This document shows positions 1-8,073 of a stretch of 56,271 nucleotides of DNA, in pieces. The translations under genes were made by a program, and so were the position numbers. The DNA lies in assembly GCA_020725645.1 (NCBI GenBank), contig DYEQ01000008.1:1-56271 (forward strand), in the 5' to 3' direction. The notes under the pieces are model-generated. The model ran no database searches. It was given only the letters and a program-made list of their open reading frames with translations, and was not told the DNA's origin. The stretch's first letter is position 1. Each line of letters begins with the position of its first letter. This stretch comes from Candidatus Fermentithermobacillaceae bacterium. Lineage in GTDB: Bacteria > Bacillota > Sulfobacillia > Fermentithermobacillales > DUSS01.

Positions 1-107
1 ACCAACCCGCGAATATCAGAATGCCAACCGTCGACGATAGCCGGAGTCTCAGAAACACCTCTATGAGAAGATGGGGTTGACGGCCTCGTTCATATCAGAC
101 TTTTAGA

Positions 108-866
108 TCAGCCGGCCGCGCAGGTCATTCCACCGTCTACCTTCAGCGTCGCTCCTGTGATATACCTCGCGTCGTCGGACGCGAGGAAGAGGATAGCCGG
201 AGCGATGTCTTCCGGCTGGCCCACCCTTCCGAGCGGTATCCGTTCCTCAAACCACTTCCTCTGCGCTTCGTCTGCAAAGGTGCTGCGGGTAAGGCCGGTC
301 TCAACCATGCCCGGCGCAACGGCGTTTACGAGGATGTTGAACTCCGCTAAGTCGCGCGCCATGCCCTGGGTAAGCATCTTGGCTGCCCCTTTCGAGGCGT
401 TATAAACCGACTGCGCTATCGCCGCAACCTCGCCCATGATGGAGGTCACGTTGACTATCCGGCCATAGTTCTGGTCTATCATGATGGGGACGACAGCACG
501 AGAGCAGAGGAATATCCCCTTCGCATTGACGTCCATGACGACGTCCCAGTCTTCTTCGGAAAGGCAGTGAAAGGGCATGAACTGACCGACCCCCGCATTG
601 TTCACAAGAATGTGTACAGCCCCGAACGCTTCCATTGTCCTGCTCACCATGTTATCGACATCCTCGGGGGACCTCACGTCGACGCGAACGGAGATGCACT
701 TTCCGCCTGCGGCCTTGATCTCTTTTTCGACTTCAACGAGACCGGCCTCATTGACGTCGGCAAGTACCACGCTTGCGCCTTCCGCCGCGAATGCCTTCCC
801 GGTAGCCCTGCCTATGCCCGAGGCAGCCCCAGTAACTATAGCTACCTTGCCGTCAAACCTACCCAC
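108..866 (-). CDS. SDR-family NAD(P)-dependent oxidoreductase
   Basis: A 252-residue classical short-chain dehydrogenase. The cofactor motif TGAASGIG is at residues 12-19, NNAG at 89-92, and the catalytic Ser142, Tyr155 and Lys159 (YNASK) are all present. The C-terminal ITGATLKVDGG stretch is typical of 3-oxoacyl-ACP reductase or 3-hydroxyacyl-CoA dehydrogenase-like members. The GTG start is set by a GGAGGTGAA Shine-Dalgarno sequence a few bases upstream. It is the last gene of the TetR-headed minus-strand cluster, but a gap of about 240 bases separates it from the preceding gene, so co-transcription is inferred only. From context it probably oxidises or reduces a beta-hydroxy/beta-keto acyl-CoA that the thiolase of the cluster handles. 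Substrate cannot be read from the sequence. Confidence 0.9.
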   Translation of the reverse strand: MGRFDGKVAIVTGAASGIGRATGKAFAAEGASVVLADVNEAGLVEVEKEIKAAGGKCISVRVDVRSPEDVDNMVSRTMEAFGAVHILVNNAGVGQFMPFHCLSEEDWDVVMDVNAKGIFLCSRAVVPIMIDQNYGRIVNVTSIMGEVAAIAQSVYNASKGAAKMLTQGMARDLAEFNILVNAVAPGMVETGLTRSTFADEAQRKWFEERIPLGRVGQPEDIAPAILFLASDDARYITGATLKVDGGMTCAAG

Positions 867-1103
867 CCTGGTTCACCTCCGTAAGAGATTCCTGTACACT
901 ACACGGGTGCCATCTCAAAGTTGCACCGGCGTGAGTATGCTCATGAAAACCTCTGGGGTCACGATGAGCACAGCCCACGAGAGCATCTCAAGCACCGCGC
1001 TCTGCCGTCGAGCACGCGCCTCTTCCCGAGGGGAAGCAGCTCTCAGGAAATGTCTCGCCCCAGCCGCACGTGGAAGCGATGTTACTGTCGCTACAAGCCC
1101 AAG

Positions 1104-2189
1104 TCAGCCTCTCCCAAAGATCCTCATCTGTGCCTCCTCGACCCGGGCCATATCGTCGGCAGGCTCCAGCCGGAGCCTGAATGAGCATTTATTCCCATCG
1201 TACGCCAACCCTTCGACTAGGGTATAGATGGGCCTCTGGTCGGGCGGGACCACGAGGAACATTGTCTTTTCGCCGTGGCCCACGCAGTACGGGCAGTAGG
1301 CCGCCGCTAAGGCACCCGGCTCAAGGCCCAGTCTCCTTTCGACCGTCGAATAGATGCCATAGAGCTGGCAGGTGAGGAGGTAGCTTTCCTTGAAAGTGAC
1401 GGCACTTTGGCCATCACCCTCCTTCCACTCGCGGGGTGGCGCGGACTGCTGGTCCGCGAGCATCCCGTATGTCCCGAGATCGACCAAATCGTTGAGGTCG
1501 GCGATCCCCATCTGGGCTAGGACCTCGCCGTAAAACAGGCGGTTCACGTCCCAGCCGAACGATTCGTACGTTGGCTTAAGGGTCGCTTCCAGGGCGTCCA
1601 CCCCATTCCGCCGGACGTACAACCCCGCGAGGATTGCCTGCCGGATGAGGTTTGCTGCGTAGGAGAGAACCGCCTTGATGCAGAAGGACGACCATCTGAA
1701 GTACAAGTCCCCTGGTTTACCAGCCCCGATACCCTCGTCCGTTGAGAGTTTCAGACGTTCGAGTTCCTCAGGCCAGTCATCGAGGTCCGACCCCGGCTCG
1801 TAGCCTCGGATGAATTCGCTCGCGGTAAAGGATCCCAGAAGACCGCCCTCCTCAGCGAGGCGCACCGCGTCGTCCCTGTACTCCTTGAACAGGGTATCAA
1901 ACAGGTCTTGAGACGCGCATTCGAGGGCGTCTCCGTTCAGGGCCTGGTGCAGCACCCTCAGGCGGAACCTCATTTCCGCGCATTCCGCTATCCAGAAGCT
2001 CGACAGTATCTTCAACCCGGGGAACAGCGGACGCTGTTCGAAGTCCCCGTAATACATCTCGTGAAGCGCCTGCTTCGCCTCGACCTCAGAGCCTTCCGCC
2101 CACGCGCGCTCCGCCGCAAGATGCCTTCCACGGGCCTCCCCGAGGTTCCAGGCCCACTTGTGGCAATGTGCTTCGGGATAATTCATCAT
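1104..2189 (-). CDS. Unrecognised 361-aa protein in thiolase cluster
   Basis: A soluble-looking, probably mostly helical protein of 361 residues that I do not recognise. It has no signal peptide or membrane segment. The C-terminal part carries a CPYC motif followed by a beta-rich stretch (residues about 295-345), which resembles the cysteine-containing end of proteins annotated as L-2-amino-thiazoline-4-carboxylate hydrolase-like, but that likeness is weak. Tryptophan- and acid-rich segments lie at residues 130-170. It starts 20 bases after the SCP2 gene, behind an AGGGGGAG ribosome site with two adjacent ATG codons, so it very likely belongs to the same transcript as the thiolase/DUF35 pair. 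A substrate-binding or accessory enzyme role in that pathway is inference. Confidence 0.75.
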   Translation of the reverse strand: MMNYPEAHCHKWAWNLGEARGRHLAAERAWAEGSEVEAKQALHEMYYGDFEQRPLFPGLKILSSFWIAECAEMRFRLRVLHQALNGDALECASQDLFDTLFKEYRDDAVRLAEEGGLLGSFTASEFIRGYEPGSDLDDWPEELERLKLSTDEGIGAGKPGDLYFRWSSFCIKAVLSYAANLIRQAILAGLYVRRNGVDALEATLKPTYESFGWDVNRLFYGEVLAQMGIADLNDLVDLGTYGMLADQQSAPPREWKEGDGQSAVTFKESYLLTCQLYGIYSTVERRLGLEPGALAAAYCPYCVGHGEKTMFLVVPPDQRPIYTLVEGLAYDGNKCSFRLRLEPADDMARVEEAQMRIFGRG

Positions 2190-2208
2190 CTCTCCCCCTG
2201 GCCTTTCC

Positions 2209-2550
2209 TCAGGCCTTCCTCGGAATCTTCCAGAGCCGGCTGAACGATATGGAATCCATCACGGGGCCCTTCATCGTCACCTTCTTGGCGTTGACCAGGT
2301 TCATGGGCGGTACTTCCCCCGTGAACATCTGCACGATGTGCTCCGAGTTACCAATGATCGTGAGGCTCACCTTCTTGTCTGGAGGGGCCTCGCCCTCGAG
2401 CACCGTGCATTTCTGGTTCTCGACGATCATCGTCCAGGTAGACGGCTCCTCGCCCCCCAGCCGGAATTCGATGACGCGGTTCCACCCTTTCGCCCTGGTA
2501 CCGTCGAAGATGTTCGGCAGCCCCGTCATTACTTCGCGGATCTTAGACAC
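2209..2550 (-). CDS. SCP2 sterol-binding domain protein
   Basis: About 113 residues forming a single SCP-2 fold: the GWNRVIEFRLGG, CTVLEGEAP and MFTGEVPPM segments match the family's lipid/acyl-CoA binding core, ending in a short basic tail. A GTG start (VSKIREV) is preferred because an AGGGGG ribosome site lies about eight bases upstream. The open frame continues further upstream, but that part would overlap the end of the preceding Zn-ribbon gene and has no homology. SCP2 proteins bind hydrophobic acyl chains or acyl-CoA esters, so here it could shuttle or present a water-insoluble CoA intermediate to the thiolase complex encoded just upstream. That role is inferred from neighbourhood. Confidence 0.8.
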   Translation of the reverse strand: MSKIREVMTGLPNIFDGTRAKGWNRVIEFRLGGEEPSTWTMIVENQKCTVLEGEAPPDKKVSLTIIGNSEHIVQMFTGEVPPMNLVNAKKVTMKGPVMDSISFSRLWKIPRKA

Positions 2551-2609
2551 TCCCAACACCCCCTGACAAATGGGTTTAGCCTGCTGGCTTCCGATGAACC
2601 TAGACTCCT

Positions 2610-3050
2610 TCAATGTGAATGCGGCGTGAACTTGAACCCGTAACACCAGTTGCCCGTGTCTTCGCGTTTGTGCCTCCTCACCACCATCCTTACGCGCTGG
2701 CCGTTATGAACCTCGCCAGGCGATATATCAACTACTTCCGAAATTACGTGGATGCCATCGTCCAGCCTGATTATCGCTATGATTCTGTCATCTATGTCCT
2801 CATACCCCACGGCCGGAAACCCGACGTTGTCCACCCAGAACGTCACAATCGACCCGGTATGTGCGCACTGGTAAGGTTCGAGGTTTCTGGAGTAGCACCT
2901 GGGACACACGAACCGGCGCGGAAACCACAAGGCGCCGCAACGGGAGCACCTCGACCCCTCCAGTCTGTAGCGTCCCGCCCTTTCGCGCGAGCTCCTGACG
3001 GTCGAATGTACTTCCACTCTAGGAATAGGAATCGGCATGTCGTCCGACAC
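2610..3050 (-). CDS. Zn-ribbon/OB-fold acyl-CoA-associated protein (DUF35)
   Basis: A 146-residue DUF35 protein. The N-terminal rubredoxin-like zinc ribbon has two CxxC pairs (CSRC and CPRC, residues about 34-51), followed by an OB-fold (TGSIVTFW onward). In archaea such proteins bridge thiolase and HMG-CoA synthase and channel the CoA intermediate. In anaerobic toluene degradation the BbsA homologue pairs with thiolase BbsB. The GTG start lies six bases after the thiolase stop, and its AGGAGGTGAG ribosome site sits inside the thiolase 3' end, so the two are translationally coupled. It is therefore very likely a structural subunit of the adjacent thiolase. Confidence 0.88.
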   Translation of the reverse strand: MSDDMPIPIPRVEVHSTVRSSRERAGRYRLEGSRCSRCGALWFPRRFVCPRCYSRNLEPYQCAHTGSIVTFWVDNVGFPAVGYEDIDDRIIAIIRLDDGIHVISEVVDISPGEVHNGQRVRMVVRRHKREDTGNWCYGFKFTPHSH

Positions 3051-3056
3051 CAGCGC

Positions 3057-4256
3057 TCACCTCCTAAGGACCGACACCACGTCGAGAGAATGGTGCGTCC
3101 CGTAAGCCTGCACCACAGCCACCCTTGCGCCCTCTATCTGCCTTTGTCCAGCCCTCCCACTGAGCTGCAGACAGCTTTCTATGAAGCCGGCCTGAAAGTC
3201 GCTACCCACGGAGGTGTGTCCGAATGCGATGCCGCCCCCATGCGTGCAAGCCGGGTACCGCCCGCCGGGCGAAGTACCACCGTCTAACACGAACCTGCCG
3301 CCTTTCCCGATGGGGACCAGGCCCAAACCCTCCAGAGACATTATCCCTTCGAACCCGGTGAGGTCGTGCACCTGGACGATGTCTACATCCGCCGGGGTTA
3401 TTCCGGCGAGCGCGTAGACCTTGCGGGCTGCTGCCATCATCGCGGGCTGCTCTGCAATGTCGTAGGCCTCATGGCCGGGATCACCCTGGTAGTAGAAGTG
3501 GTTACCGATATAGGGCGGGCGGAAGGCGAACGATACCCAGGTGTAAATTGGGTCTATACCCATCGACTCAGCCTTATCCTCCGAGACGAGAATGGTCGCA
3601 GTCGCAGTGGGGCCCCTGCTCGTGGCGCTTCGCGCTCTCACTCCTTCCGAGCCGGGGTCGAGCAGTTCGTCCATGGAAGGCATCGGTTTATCATAAAGTG
3701 CCGCGTCGGGATTCCTCCTGGCGTACTCGTGGCACTGGTACGCCCACTGGGCGCTCGGCCTCAGATCATAGCCGTACTTCTCCATATAGAACTTGTCGCG
3801 CAGGAACCCGTACTGCATGTGGGTATAACCTAGCAGGAAGTCGTAGTCTGAGTAATTGCCAATGGGGTTCATGCACTCAAAGTTGTCGTAGGCATCGCTG
3901 CACTGAAAAGAGAGCGCGACGGCAACGTCACAAGCGCCGCTAGCGATGAAGTTCCAGACGTTATACAGGGCTAGACCTCCTCCAGCGCAGGCGTGTGAGA
4001 CCGGCACCATGGGGATGTTCATCCTGAGACCCAGGACGTCGACGGTGTGGGTTCCGAGCGCGGCCTCCGAAACGGTCCGCTCGTTATAGGCCACCGACCC
4101 CGCCTCGATGTCGAGCGGGCTCAGGTCCGCCTCTGCGAGGGCGTTGTAGAACGCCTGCACGAGTAGCTCCCGCCACGTTACTTCGAAGCCCTGTCCCCTC
4201 GGCGTTATGGCCCAGCCTGCAACAACCACCCGTCTTCCCAGTGCTTTTGTGCTCAT
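3057..4256 (-). CDS. Thiolase-family acyl-CoA acyltransferase
   Basis: A 399-residue thiolase of the SCP2-thiolase/DUF35-associated type. The nucleophilic cysteine is Cys90 in SHACAGGG, and the C-terminal HGGGIAFGH segment provides the catalytic histidines, so it looks catalytically intact. A start is chosen at the ATG that follows GGGAGGTGA by eight bases; an upstream in-frame codon six residues earlier overlaps that ribosome site. It lies 23 bases downstream of the HMG-CoA-synthase-like gene and directly upstream of the DUF35 gene, the same trio as in archaeal HMG-CoA synthesis. The expected reaction is thiolytic cleavage or Claisen condensation of a beta-keto acyl-CoA; the substrate is unknown. 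Confidence 0.88.
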   Translation of the reverse strand: MSTKALGRRVVVAGWAITPRGQGFEVTWRELLVQAFYNALAEADLSPLDIEAGSVAYNERTVSEAALGTHTVDVLGLRMNIPMVPVSHACAGGGLALYNVWNFIASGACDVAVALSFQCSDAYDNFECMNPIGNYSDYDFLLGYTHMQYGFLRDKFYMEKYGYDLRPSAQWAYQCHEYARRNPDAALYDKPMPSMDELLDPGSEGVRARSATSRGPTATATILVSEDKAESMGIDPIYTWVSFAFRPPYIGNHFYYQGDPGHEAYDIAEQPAMMAAARKVYALAGITPADVDIVQVHDLTGFEGIMSLEGLGLVPIGKGGRFVLDGGTSPGGRYPACTHGGGIAFGHTSVGSDFQAGFIESCLQLSGRAGQRQIEGARVAVVQAYGTHHSLDVVSVLRR

Positions 4257-4279
4257 GGTCGACTCACCTCCCAAAACGC

Positions 4280-5356
4280 TCAGTAGTAAGACGAGAACCC
4301 CTTCGCGGGTCTCGCGATCTTGTATTCGTACTTGAGTGCCCGCGCGTAGTCCACGTACTCGGCCTTTGCTATCTGGGGTACCACGACGGGCCTTCCGGGC
4401 AGGGACTCAAGATGTCCGGTTGTTTCGAAGAGCATGACGATGGCCCCGCCTCCCCAGCCGTACGCGAGCACCGCTACCTTCTCGCCGGGCCCTGCGTTGT
4501 CCAGCACGTGGCAGAGACTGAGGGGGACGGCGGCGCAGCCCGTGTCCCCTATAGATGCCGTGAGGACCCAAGGAAGCACGATGTCTAGGGAGAGGTTCAG
4601 GCGGTTGCAGATCATAAGAGGTGCCATACCCGCAGCGCCGGGCACCACGGCATACTGGAGGTCATCTGGGGTCATACCGGCTTTCTCCATGAGGTGTTTC
4701 CAGGCAGGCTCGAGGTTCTCCAGAAGACCCCAGTTGGAGACGTATCCTACGAATCCCCCCCCGAGCTGCATGTACCTCTCGCCCGACACCCTGAACCAGT
4801 CCGGCCGGTCGCTCGAGTACGCTGTAAAGCAGATGAGGTCGGCCACAGTCCTCTCTCTGCCGACGAGGAAGCTTGCCGAACCAGCGGATGCAGCGTATTC
4901 GTACGCGTGACCGGGCGGCACGTGGAGGTTCAGGCAATCGGAGGCTAGGACCAGCGCGGAGCCAGCCATGCCGGAGTCCACCAGAGCGCTCGCGAGGACC
5001 AGCCCATCAGCCCCTGATCTTCCAGCGAATTGAACGTCTGTGGCGATGATCCCGTTCCTCAACCCTAGGATGTCCTGGACGGTGGACGCGGCCGCCTTTG
5101 TCGCGTAGGGATTCGTCCCGCTACAGAAGATGAGGGCATCAACTTGACACAGGTCTACGCCAGCTCGGTTCAGGCATTGTTTTGCGCTTTCAACCCCCAG
5201 TGTTATCGCATCCTCGTCCGGACCCGTCACGCACCGCTCGGTAAGGCCGAACTTCTCCAGCATGTCCTGCGAGACGTTCTTCCAGACGGAATGCACGTCC
5301 GAGTACCTCAGCCGCCGCCTGGGGATCGCTACGCCATAGGAAATAATCCCGGCCAA
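4280..5356 (-). CDS. HMG-CoA synthase-like protein lacking the catalytic Cys
   Basis: About 358 residues of the HMG-CoA synthase/ketoacyl synthase III family. The family hallmarks GIISYGVAIPRRRL at the N-terminus, the SGTNPYATK segment and the EYAASAGSASFLVG segment are all visible. The loop that normally reads FACKAGT and carries the acyl-accepting cysteine reads FAGRSGA here, placing Gly at residue 112. Acyl transfer through a cysteine therefore appears impossible at this site. A TTG start is preferred, since it has GGGAGGG upstream and aligns with family N-termini; a GTG six codons earlier lacks a ribosome site. It is followed by thiolase and DUF35 genes. Roles as a structural partner or as an enzyme with another mechanism are both possible. 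Confidence 0.82.
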   Translation of the reverse strand: MAGIISYGVAIPRRRLRYSDVHSVWKNVSQDMLEKFGLTERCVTGPDEDAITLGVESAKQCLNRAGVDLCQVDALIFCSGTNPYATKAAASTVQDILGLRNGIIATDVQFAGRSGADGLVLASALVDSGMAGSALVLASDCLNLHVPPGHAYEYAASAGSASFLVGRERTVADLICFTAYSSDRPDWFRVSGERYMQLGGGFVGYVSNWGLLENLEPAWKHLMEKAGMTPDDLQYAVVPGAAGMAPLMICNRLNLSLDIVLPWVLTASIGDTGCAAVPLSLCHVLDNAGPGEKVAVLAYGWGGGAIVMLFETTGHLESLPGRPVVVPQIAKAEYVDYARALKYEYKIARPAKGFSSYY

Positions 5357-5388
5357 AAGGACATCCCTCCCCACAGATCTATAAGGTT

Positions 5389-5414
5389 ATAGGTTTGTCA
5401 AGTCAGAAACCTAT
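5389..5414. promoter_or_regulatory. Perfect 8-bp inverted repeat before the thiolase operon
   Basis: ATAGGTTT and AAACCTAT form perfect 8-base arms separated by 10 bases. The repeat lies between the end of the TetR gene and the start of the HMG-CoA-synthase-like gene, an expected place for an operator. Its sequence does not match the palindrome upstream of the TetR gene, so it may belong to another regulator. Confidence 0.4.
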
Positions 5415-5440
5415 CGAGCCAGACTCAAGTGCCAGGTATG

Positions 5441-6094
5441 TCAAAGAACCCTCTTCCTGATCCCGTTTGTGAGCACTTCCCAAATGAGTCCCGAACGCGC
5501 TTGCCAGTCGCAGTCATGGCCCGAGCCGGCCGAACCCACGGACGACATCAGGATCCCACCGATAACGATCGCCAGGGAATCCGGGTCGAGCTCACGCAGC
5601 TCGCCGCTTTCAGCCGCCTCGCGCAACACCTGCTTTATGAGGTCGACCGAGCAGCTGTGGTAGGCCCGCAATGAGCGGCGCTGCTTGTCTTTAAGCGCTG
5701 GCGTGGGATCGTTGAGGAAAGACCATATGAGTCTCATCAGGTTCCGGTTTTCCGCGAGGAACTTCGAATGAGCAAATATGAGGGCGCGGAGTTTATCCAA
5801 TGGCTTCTTCTGTCCCTCCACGGCAACCGTCAGCGCCGCGAATAGTCTATCAAGGCCGGAGCGGAGGAGGTTGTAGAGAATTTCCGCCTTGCTGGTGAAG
5901 TAGTGGTATACACCGCCCTTCGCGAGCTCCGCCGCCTCAGCCAGCTCATCCATGCTTACCCTGTCGAACCCGCGCTCGCAGAACAATCTTTCCGCCGCAC
6001 TAAGGATAGCGCCGATCCGGGCCGCTCTCGCCCTGTCCCTTCTCGCACGGTTACTCGGTACCTCGTGTCTTCCCATATGTTTCACCGCCTGCAT
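5441..6094 (-). CDS. TetR/AcrR family transcriptional regulator
   Basis: A 217-residue TetR-family repressor. The helix-turn-helix lies in roughly residues 45-72 (VSMDELAEAAELAKGGVYHYF followed by TSKAEIL), and the C-terminal half is the helical ligand-binding and dimerisation domain, with the general layout of FadR/YcdC-type acyl-CoA-sensing members. The first ATG has AAGGTGA upstream; a second ATG six codons on also has a plausible site. It heads the minus-strand thiolase cluster and ends about 85 bases before it. Control of the cluster by an acyl-CoA or aromatic pathway intermediate is inferred from position. Confidence 0.9.
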   Translation of the reverse strand: MQAVKHMGRHEVPSNRARRDRARAARIGAILSAAERLFCERGFDRVSMDELAEAAELAKGGVYHYFTSKAEILYNLLRSGLDRLFAALTVAVEGQKKPLDKLRALIFAHSKFLAENRNLMRLIWSFLNDPTPALKDKQRRSLRAYHSCSVDLIKQVLREAAESGELRELDPDSLAIVIGGILMSSVGSAGSGHDCDWQARSGLIWEVLTNGIRKRVL

Positions 6095-6131
6095 CTAACG
6101 GATCACCTTGTCGGAGAGCATTTCGACTGGT

Positions 6132-6148
6132 TAGTCGGTAACCGACTA
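6132..6148. promoter_or_regulatory. 17-bp palindrome upstream of the TetR gene
   Basis: TAGTCGGT-A-ACCGACTA is a perfect odd-centred palindrome 38 bases upstream of the TetR start, with a further half-site-like GGTCGGTA about 5 bases beyond it. Length, symmetry and position fit an autoregulatory TetR operator. No clear -35/-10 pair could be placed around it. Confidence 0.55.
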
Positions 6149-6427
6149 CGTGGTCGGTATTCGACGCACGGCACCGGTATTCCTGCCACGCCTGTGCCTA
6201 ATTCGCGGGGCATGTGGAATGGAGAATCGAGGACTATCGGTCCCCTGCCGGGGAACCTGTACTCTTCGGTCTGAACTGCCTCGTCCGGGTTGGGGGGTGG
6301 AACTTCACACGGAAGATGACACCGATAGCCCCGTCTTCTCTGATCTTTACTCTTGCCATATTCGCAGGAGGAGTTTTCTTCGGCCTCAAGGAAGCGGGGA
6401 CACATGAATTCCCACGGCTTGACAGAA

Positions 6428-6454
6428 ACAAAAGGGGAACCGGACAGGTTCCCC
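6428..6454 (-). terminator. Rho-independent terminator of the stress-protein gene
   Basis: Read on the minus strand, an 8-bp stem GGGGAACC/GGTTCCCC with a 5-base loop is followed directly by TTTTGTTT. It lies about 130 bases after the stop of the minus-strand YflT-like gene. The rest of the 6.15-6.58 kb stretch shows no supportable gene. Confidence 0.75.
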
Positions 6455-6584
6455 ATGGTGACTCCCCTGGTGCCGCCTGGCGCTTGCACAACTTACCCGT
6501 TGGACGAACTGCCCGATAACCGGGGCTGTGACGAACCAGCGTTTAAATCAACCTTGCCATGATGACCCGGCAGACCTTTTAGTC

Positions 6585-7112
6585 TTAGTGGGTCTCCACC
6601 TCGGTGGCTCCGTGCCGTCTCATGACATCAGCGGCTTCGGATACTTTGTCGTCGTCCGTCCGGACGAGGGCCACTATCTTTCCTTCCTTAACCCTCTCCT
6701 CGTACCTTCGACCGACATTCTCCGGGATACCCCAGTCGATCAGCCCTCCGGCGATACCCCCGGTGACGGCGCCAGTCAATGCTGCCGCAATGGGACCTGC
6801 AGCCAGGATGGGACCTATTCCTGGAATGGCGAGGGCTCCGGCGCTGGCCAGAAGACCGGCGAGTCCGCCCACAGCTCCACCGGTGTAGACCCCGGTGGAA
6901 AGATCCTGACCGACTCCCATGGTCATTCCGCGGTCGCCGCGATCACCCTGCCTGCGGTCCTCGCCGGCTTTGCCTCCACCGACCTCTTGCCGGACGTTCT
7001 CCCGGGCGAGGATGGAGATCTCGTCCTTTTTGAACCCTTTCCGTTGCAGATCGTCTACGGCCTTTTCGGCTTTGCTCGTGTCATCGAATACTCCTATTAC
7101 CGTCTTTGCCAC
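6585..7112 (-). CDS. YflT-like general stress protein with glycine-zipper core
   Basis: About 175 residues. The N-terminal IGVFDDTSKAEKAVDDLQ and the C-terminal KIVALVRTDDDKVSEAADVMRRHGA halves match the heat-induced stress protein (YflT/GsiB-17M) fold. Between them, residues about 75-120 form an Ala/Gly-rich glycine-zipper segment (GGAVGGLAGLLASAG) that probably inserts in or associates with membrane. The GTG start is three codons inside the longest frame, because the upstream GTG is itself part of the GAGGAGGTG ribosome site. Family members are induced by general stress. The residues after position 50 are Asp/Arg/Gly-rich and probably disordered. Confidence 0.82.
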   Translation of the reverse strand: MAKTVIGVFDDTSKAEKAVDDLQRKGFKKDEISILARENVRQEVGGGKAGEDRRQGDRGDRGMTMGVGQDLSTGVYTGGAVGGLAGLLASAGALAIPGIGPILAAGPIAAALTGAVTGGIAGGLIDWGIPENVGRRYEERVKEGKIVALVRTDDDKVSEAADVMRRHGATEVETH

Positions 7113-7295
7113 GACGTTCACCTCCTCGCACTATCTTTCCCAGCATGGAAGAGAAGCATTACGTATCACGCCGCGCACTTCAAACGGCGCTGCGCTAGGC
7201 CAACGAAGGACCGTTCTTCGACTTGTCTGGCGGCGATCGGGACCAGGTCATAATTGCTACGCAGCCAAAATACGCTTTATCGAGGTGAACCCGAA

Positions 7296-7619
7296 TTGTG
7301 GTCCGCCCTGGTGTGCGTCACGTCGGGCCTTTTCATAATAGCGATATCGGTGGTAGCAAGGGCGAGGAGGATATCGGCCAGCTGGCGGATGAAAACTAGG
7401 GAGGCGGTAGAACCTCCGTCTCCCTTGGGCGAAGCTTTAAAGGAGTTCGTGGCGATCGCAGGTGGAACTTATCTGGGCTTATCTGCCCTCGCCGAGTTTT
7501 TGAAACTTCAGATCCCCGAACACGCGGTTCTATGGGGCCTAGCTTTCGACCCTCTGGCACTAATCGCGGTCCTGCTGGCGCTCCTCACGCCCATTTTGCC
7601 GCTGCCACCTGCCAGGTAA
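7296..7619 (+). CDS. Small predicted membrane protein
   Basis: A 107-residue protein of unknown function. It has an N-terminal membrane segment (ALVCVTSGLFIIAISVVA), a short basic cytoplasmic stretch (RARRISASWRMKTR), a central helix and a C-terminal hydrophobic hairpin (LWGLAFDPLALIAVLLALLT). The TTG start is chosen because GAGGTGA lies eight bases upstream; the open frame upstream of it has no such support. It is monocistronic as far as can be seen and lies between a stress-protein gene and the Spo0E-like gene. No catalytic motif is visible. Confidence 0.55.
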   Translation: MWSALVCVTSGLFIIAISVVARARRISASWRMKTREAVEPPSPLGEALKEFVAIAGGTYLGLSALAEFLKLQIPEHAVLWGLAFDPLALIAVLLALLTPILPLPPAR

Positions 7620-7746
7620 GAGTGGTAATTGCAGTTGGGAGGAGCGTACCGCCCGGGGTCTTGTACAAGCAGCATGGGTCGAAAAAAGGAAAGAAGCAGG
7701 TTGATACTACCACCTGCTCGAGAGAGGGTTGTGCGATCCTGCGAGA

Positions 7747-7998
7747 TCATCTTCTCTTTTTGTCGGCCTGAAGACTCAAGTATTCAAGAAGAACCTGATC
7801 GAAGAGTTCGCTGGTTTCGCTTGCTTCTTGAATCTTTTCAGGGTCGTACCGCACGCCTGCTTTTATCTTGAGCTTCTGCCTCAGCTCTTCTAGATCCCGC
7901 AAGATCTGCTCTTCGCTACGGGTTACTTCCAACGCCCCCCGTTTTATTGTCCGGACGTCACAACCCGGTGAGCATTCGGCACAAACCGCGCTAGACAT
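7747..7998 (-). CDS. Spo0E-like aspartyl-phosphate phosphatase family protein
   Basis: An 83-residue protein. From residue 28 on it has the two-helix pattern of the Spo0E family: ILRDLEELRQKLKIKAG then SETSELFDQVLLEYLSLQ, where the usual signature is SQELD followed by a helix ending in Tyr. In Bacillus these proteins remove phosphate from Spo0A and delay sporulation. The N-terminus has an unusual CAECSPGC cysteine cluster that could bind metal. No clear ribosome site precedes the ATG, and a TATAAT lies only about 15 bases upstream of it, so translation could be leaderless or start downstream. The family match is by pattern and is moderately sure. Confidence 0.6.
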   Translation of the reverse strand: MSSAVCAECSPGCDVRTIKRGALEVTRSEEQILRDLEELRQKLKIKAGVRYDPEKIQEASETSELFDQVLLEYLSLQADKKRR

Positions 7999-8073
7999 CC
8001 GGTTTTCGTCATTATACGACGAAATTCCCGAAGCTTAAAGATACATCTTGAAATGTCTTGGAAAAATCCCAAC

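Noticed and set aside
5384-5400. TTGACA near the start of the HMGCS-like gene as a -35 box
   Set aside because: On the minus strand TTGACA is followed by TATAGA only 12 bases away, not 16-18, so a normal promoter cannot be built.
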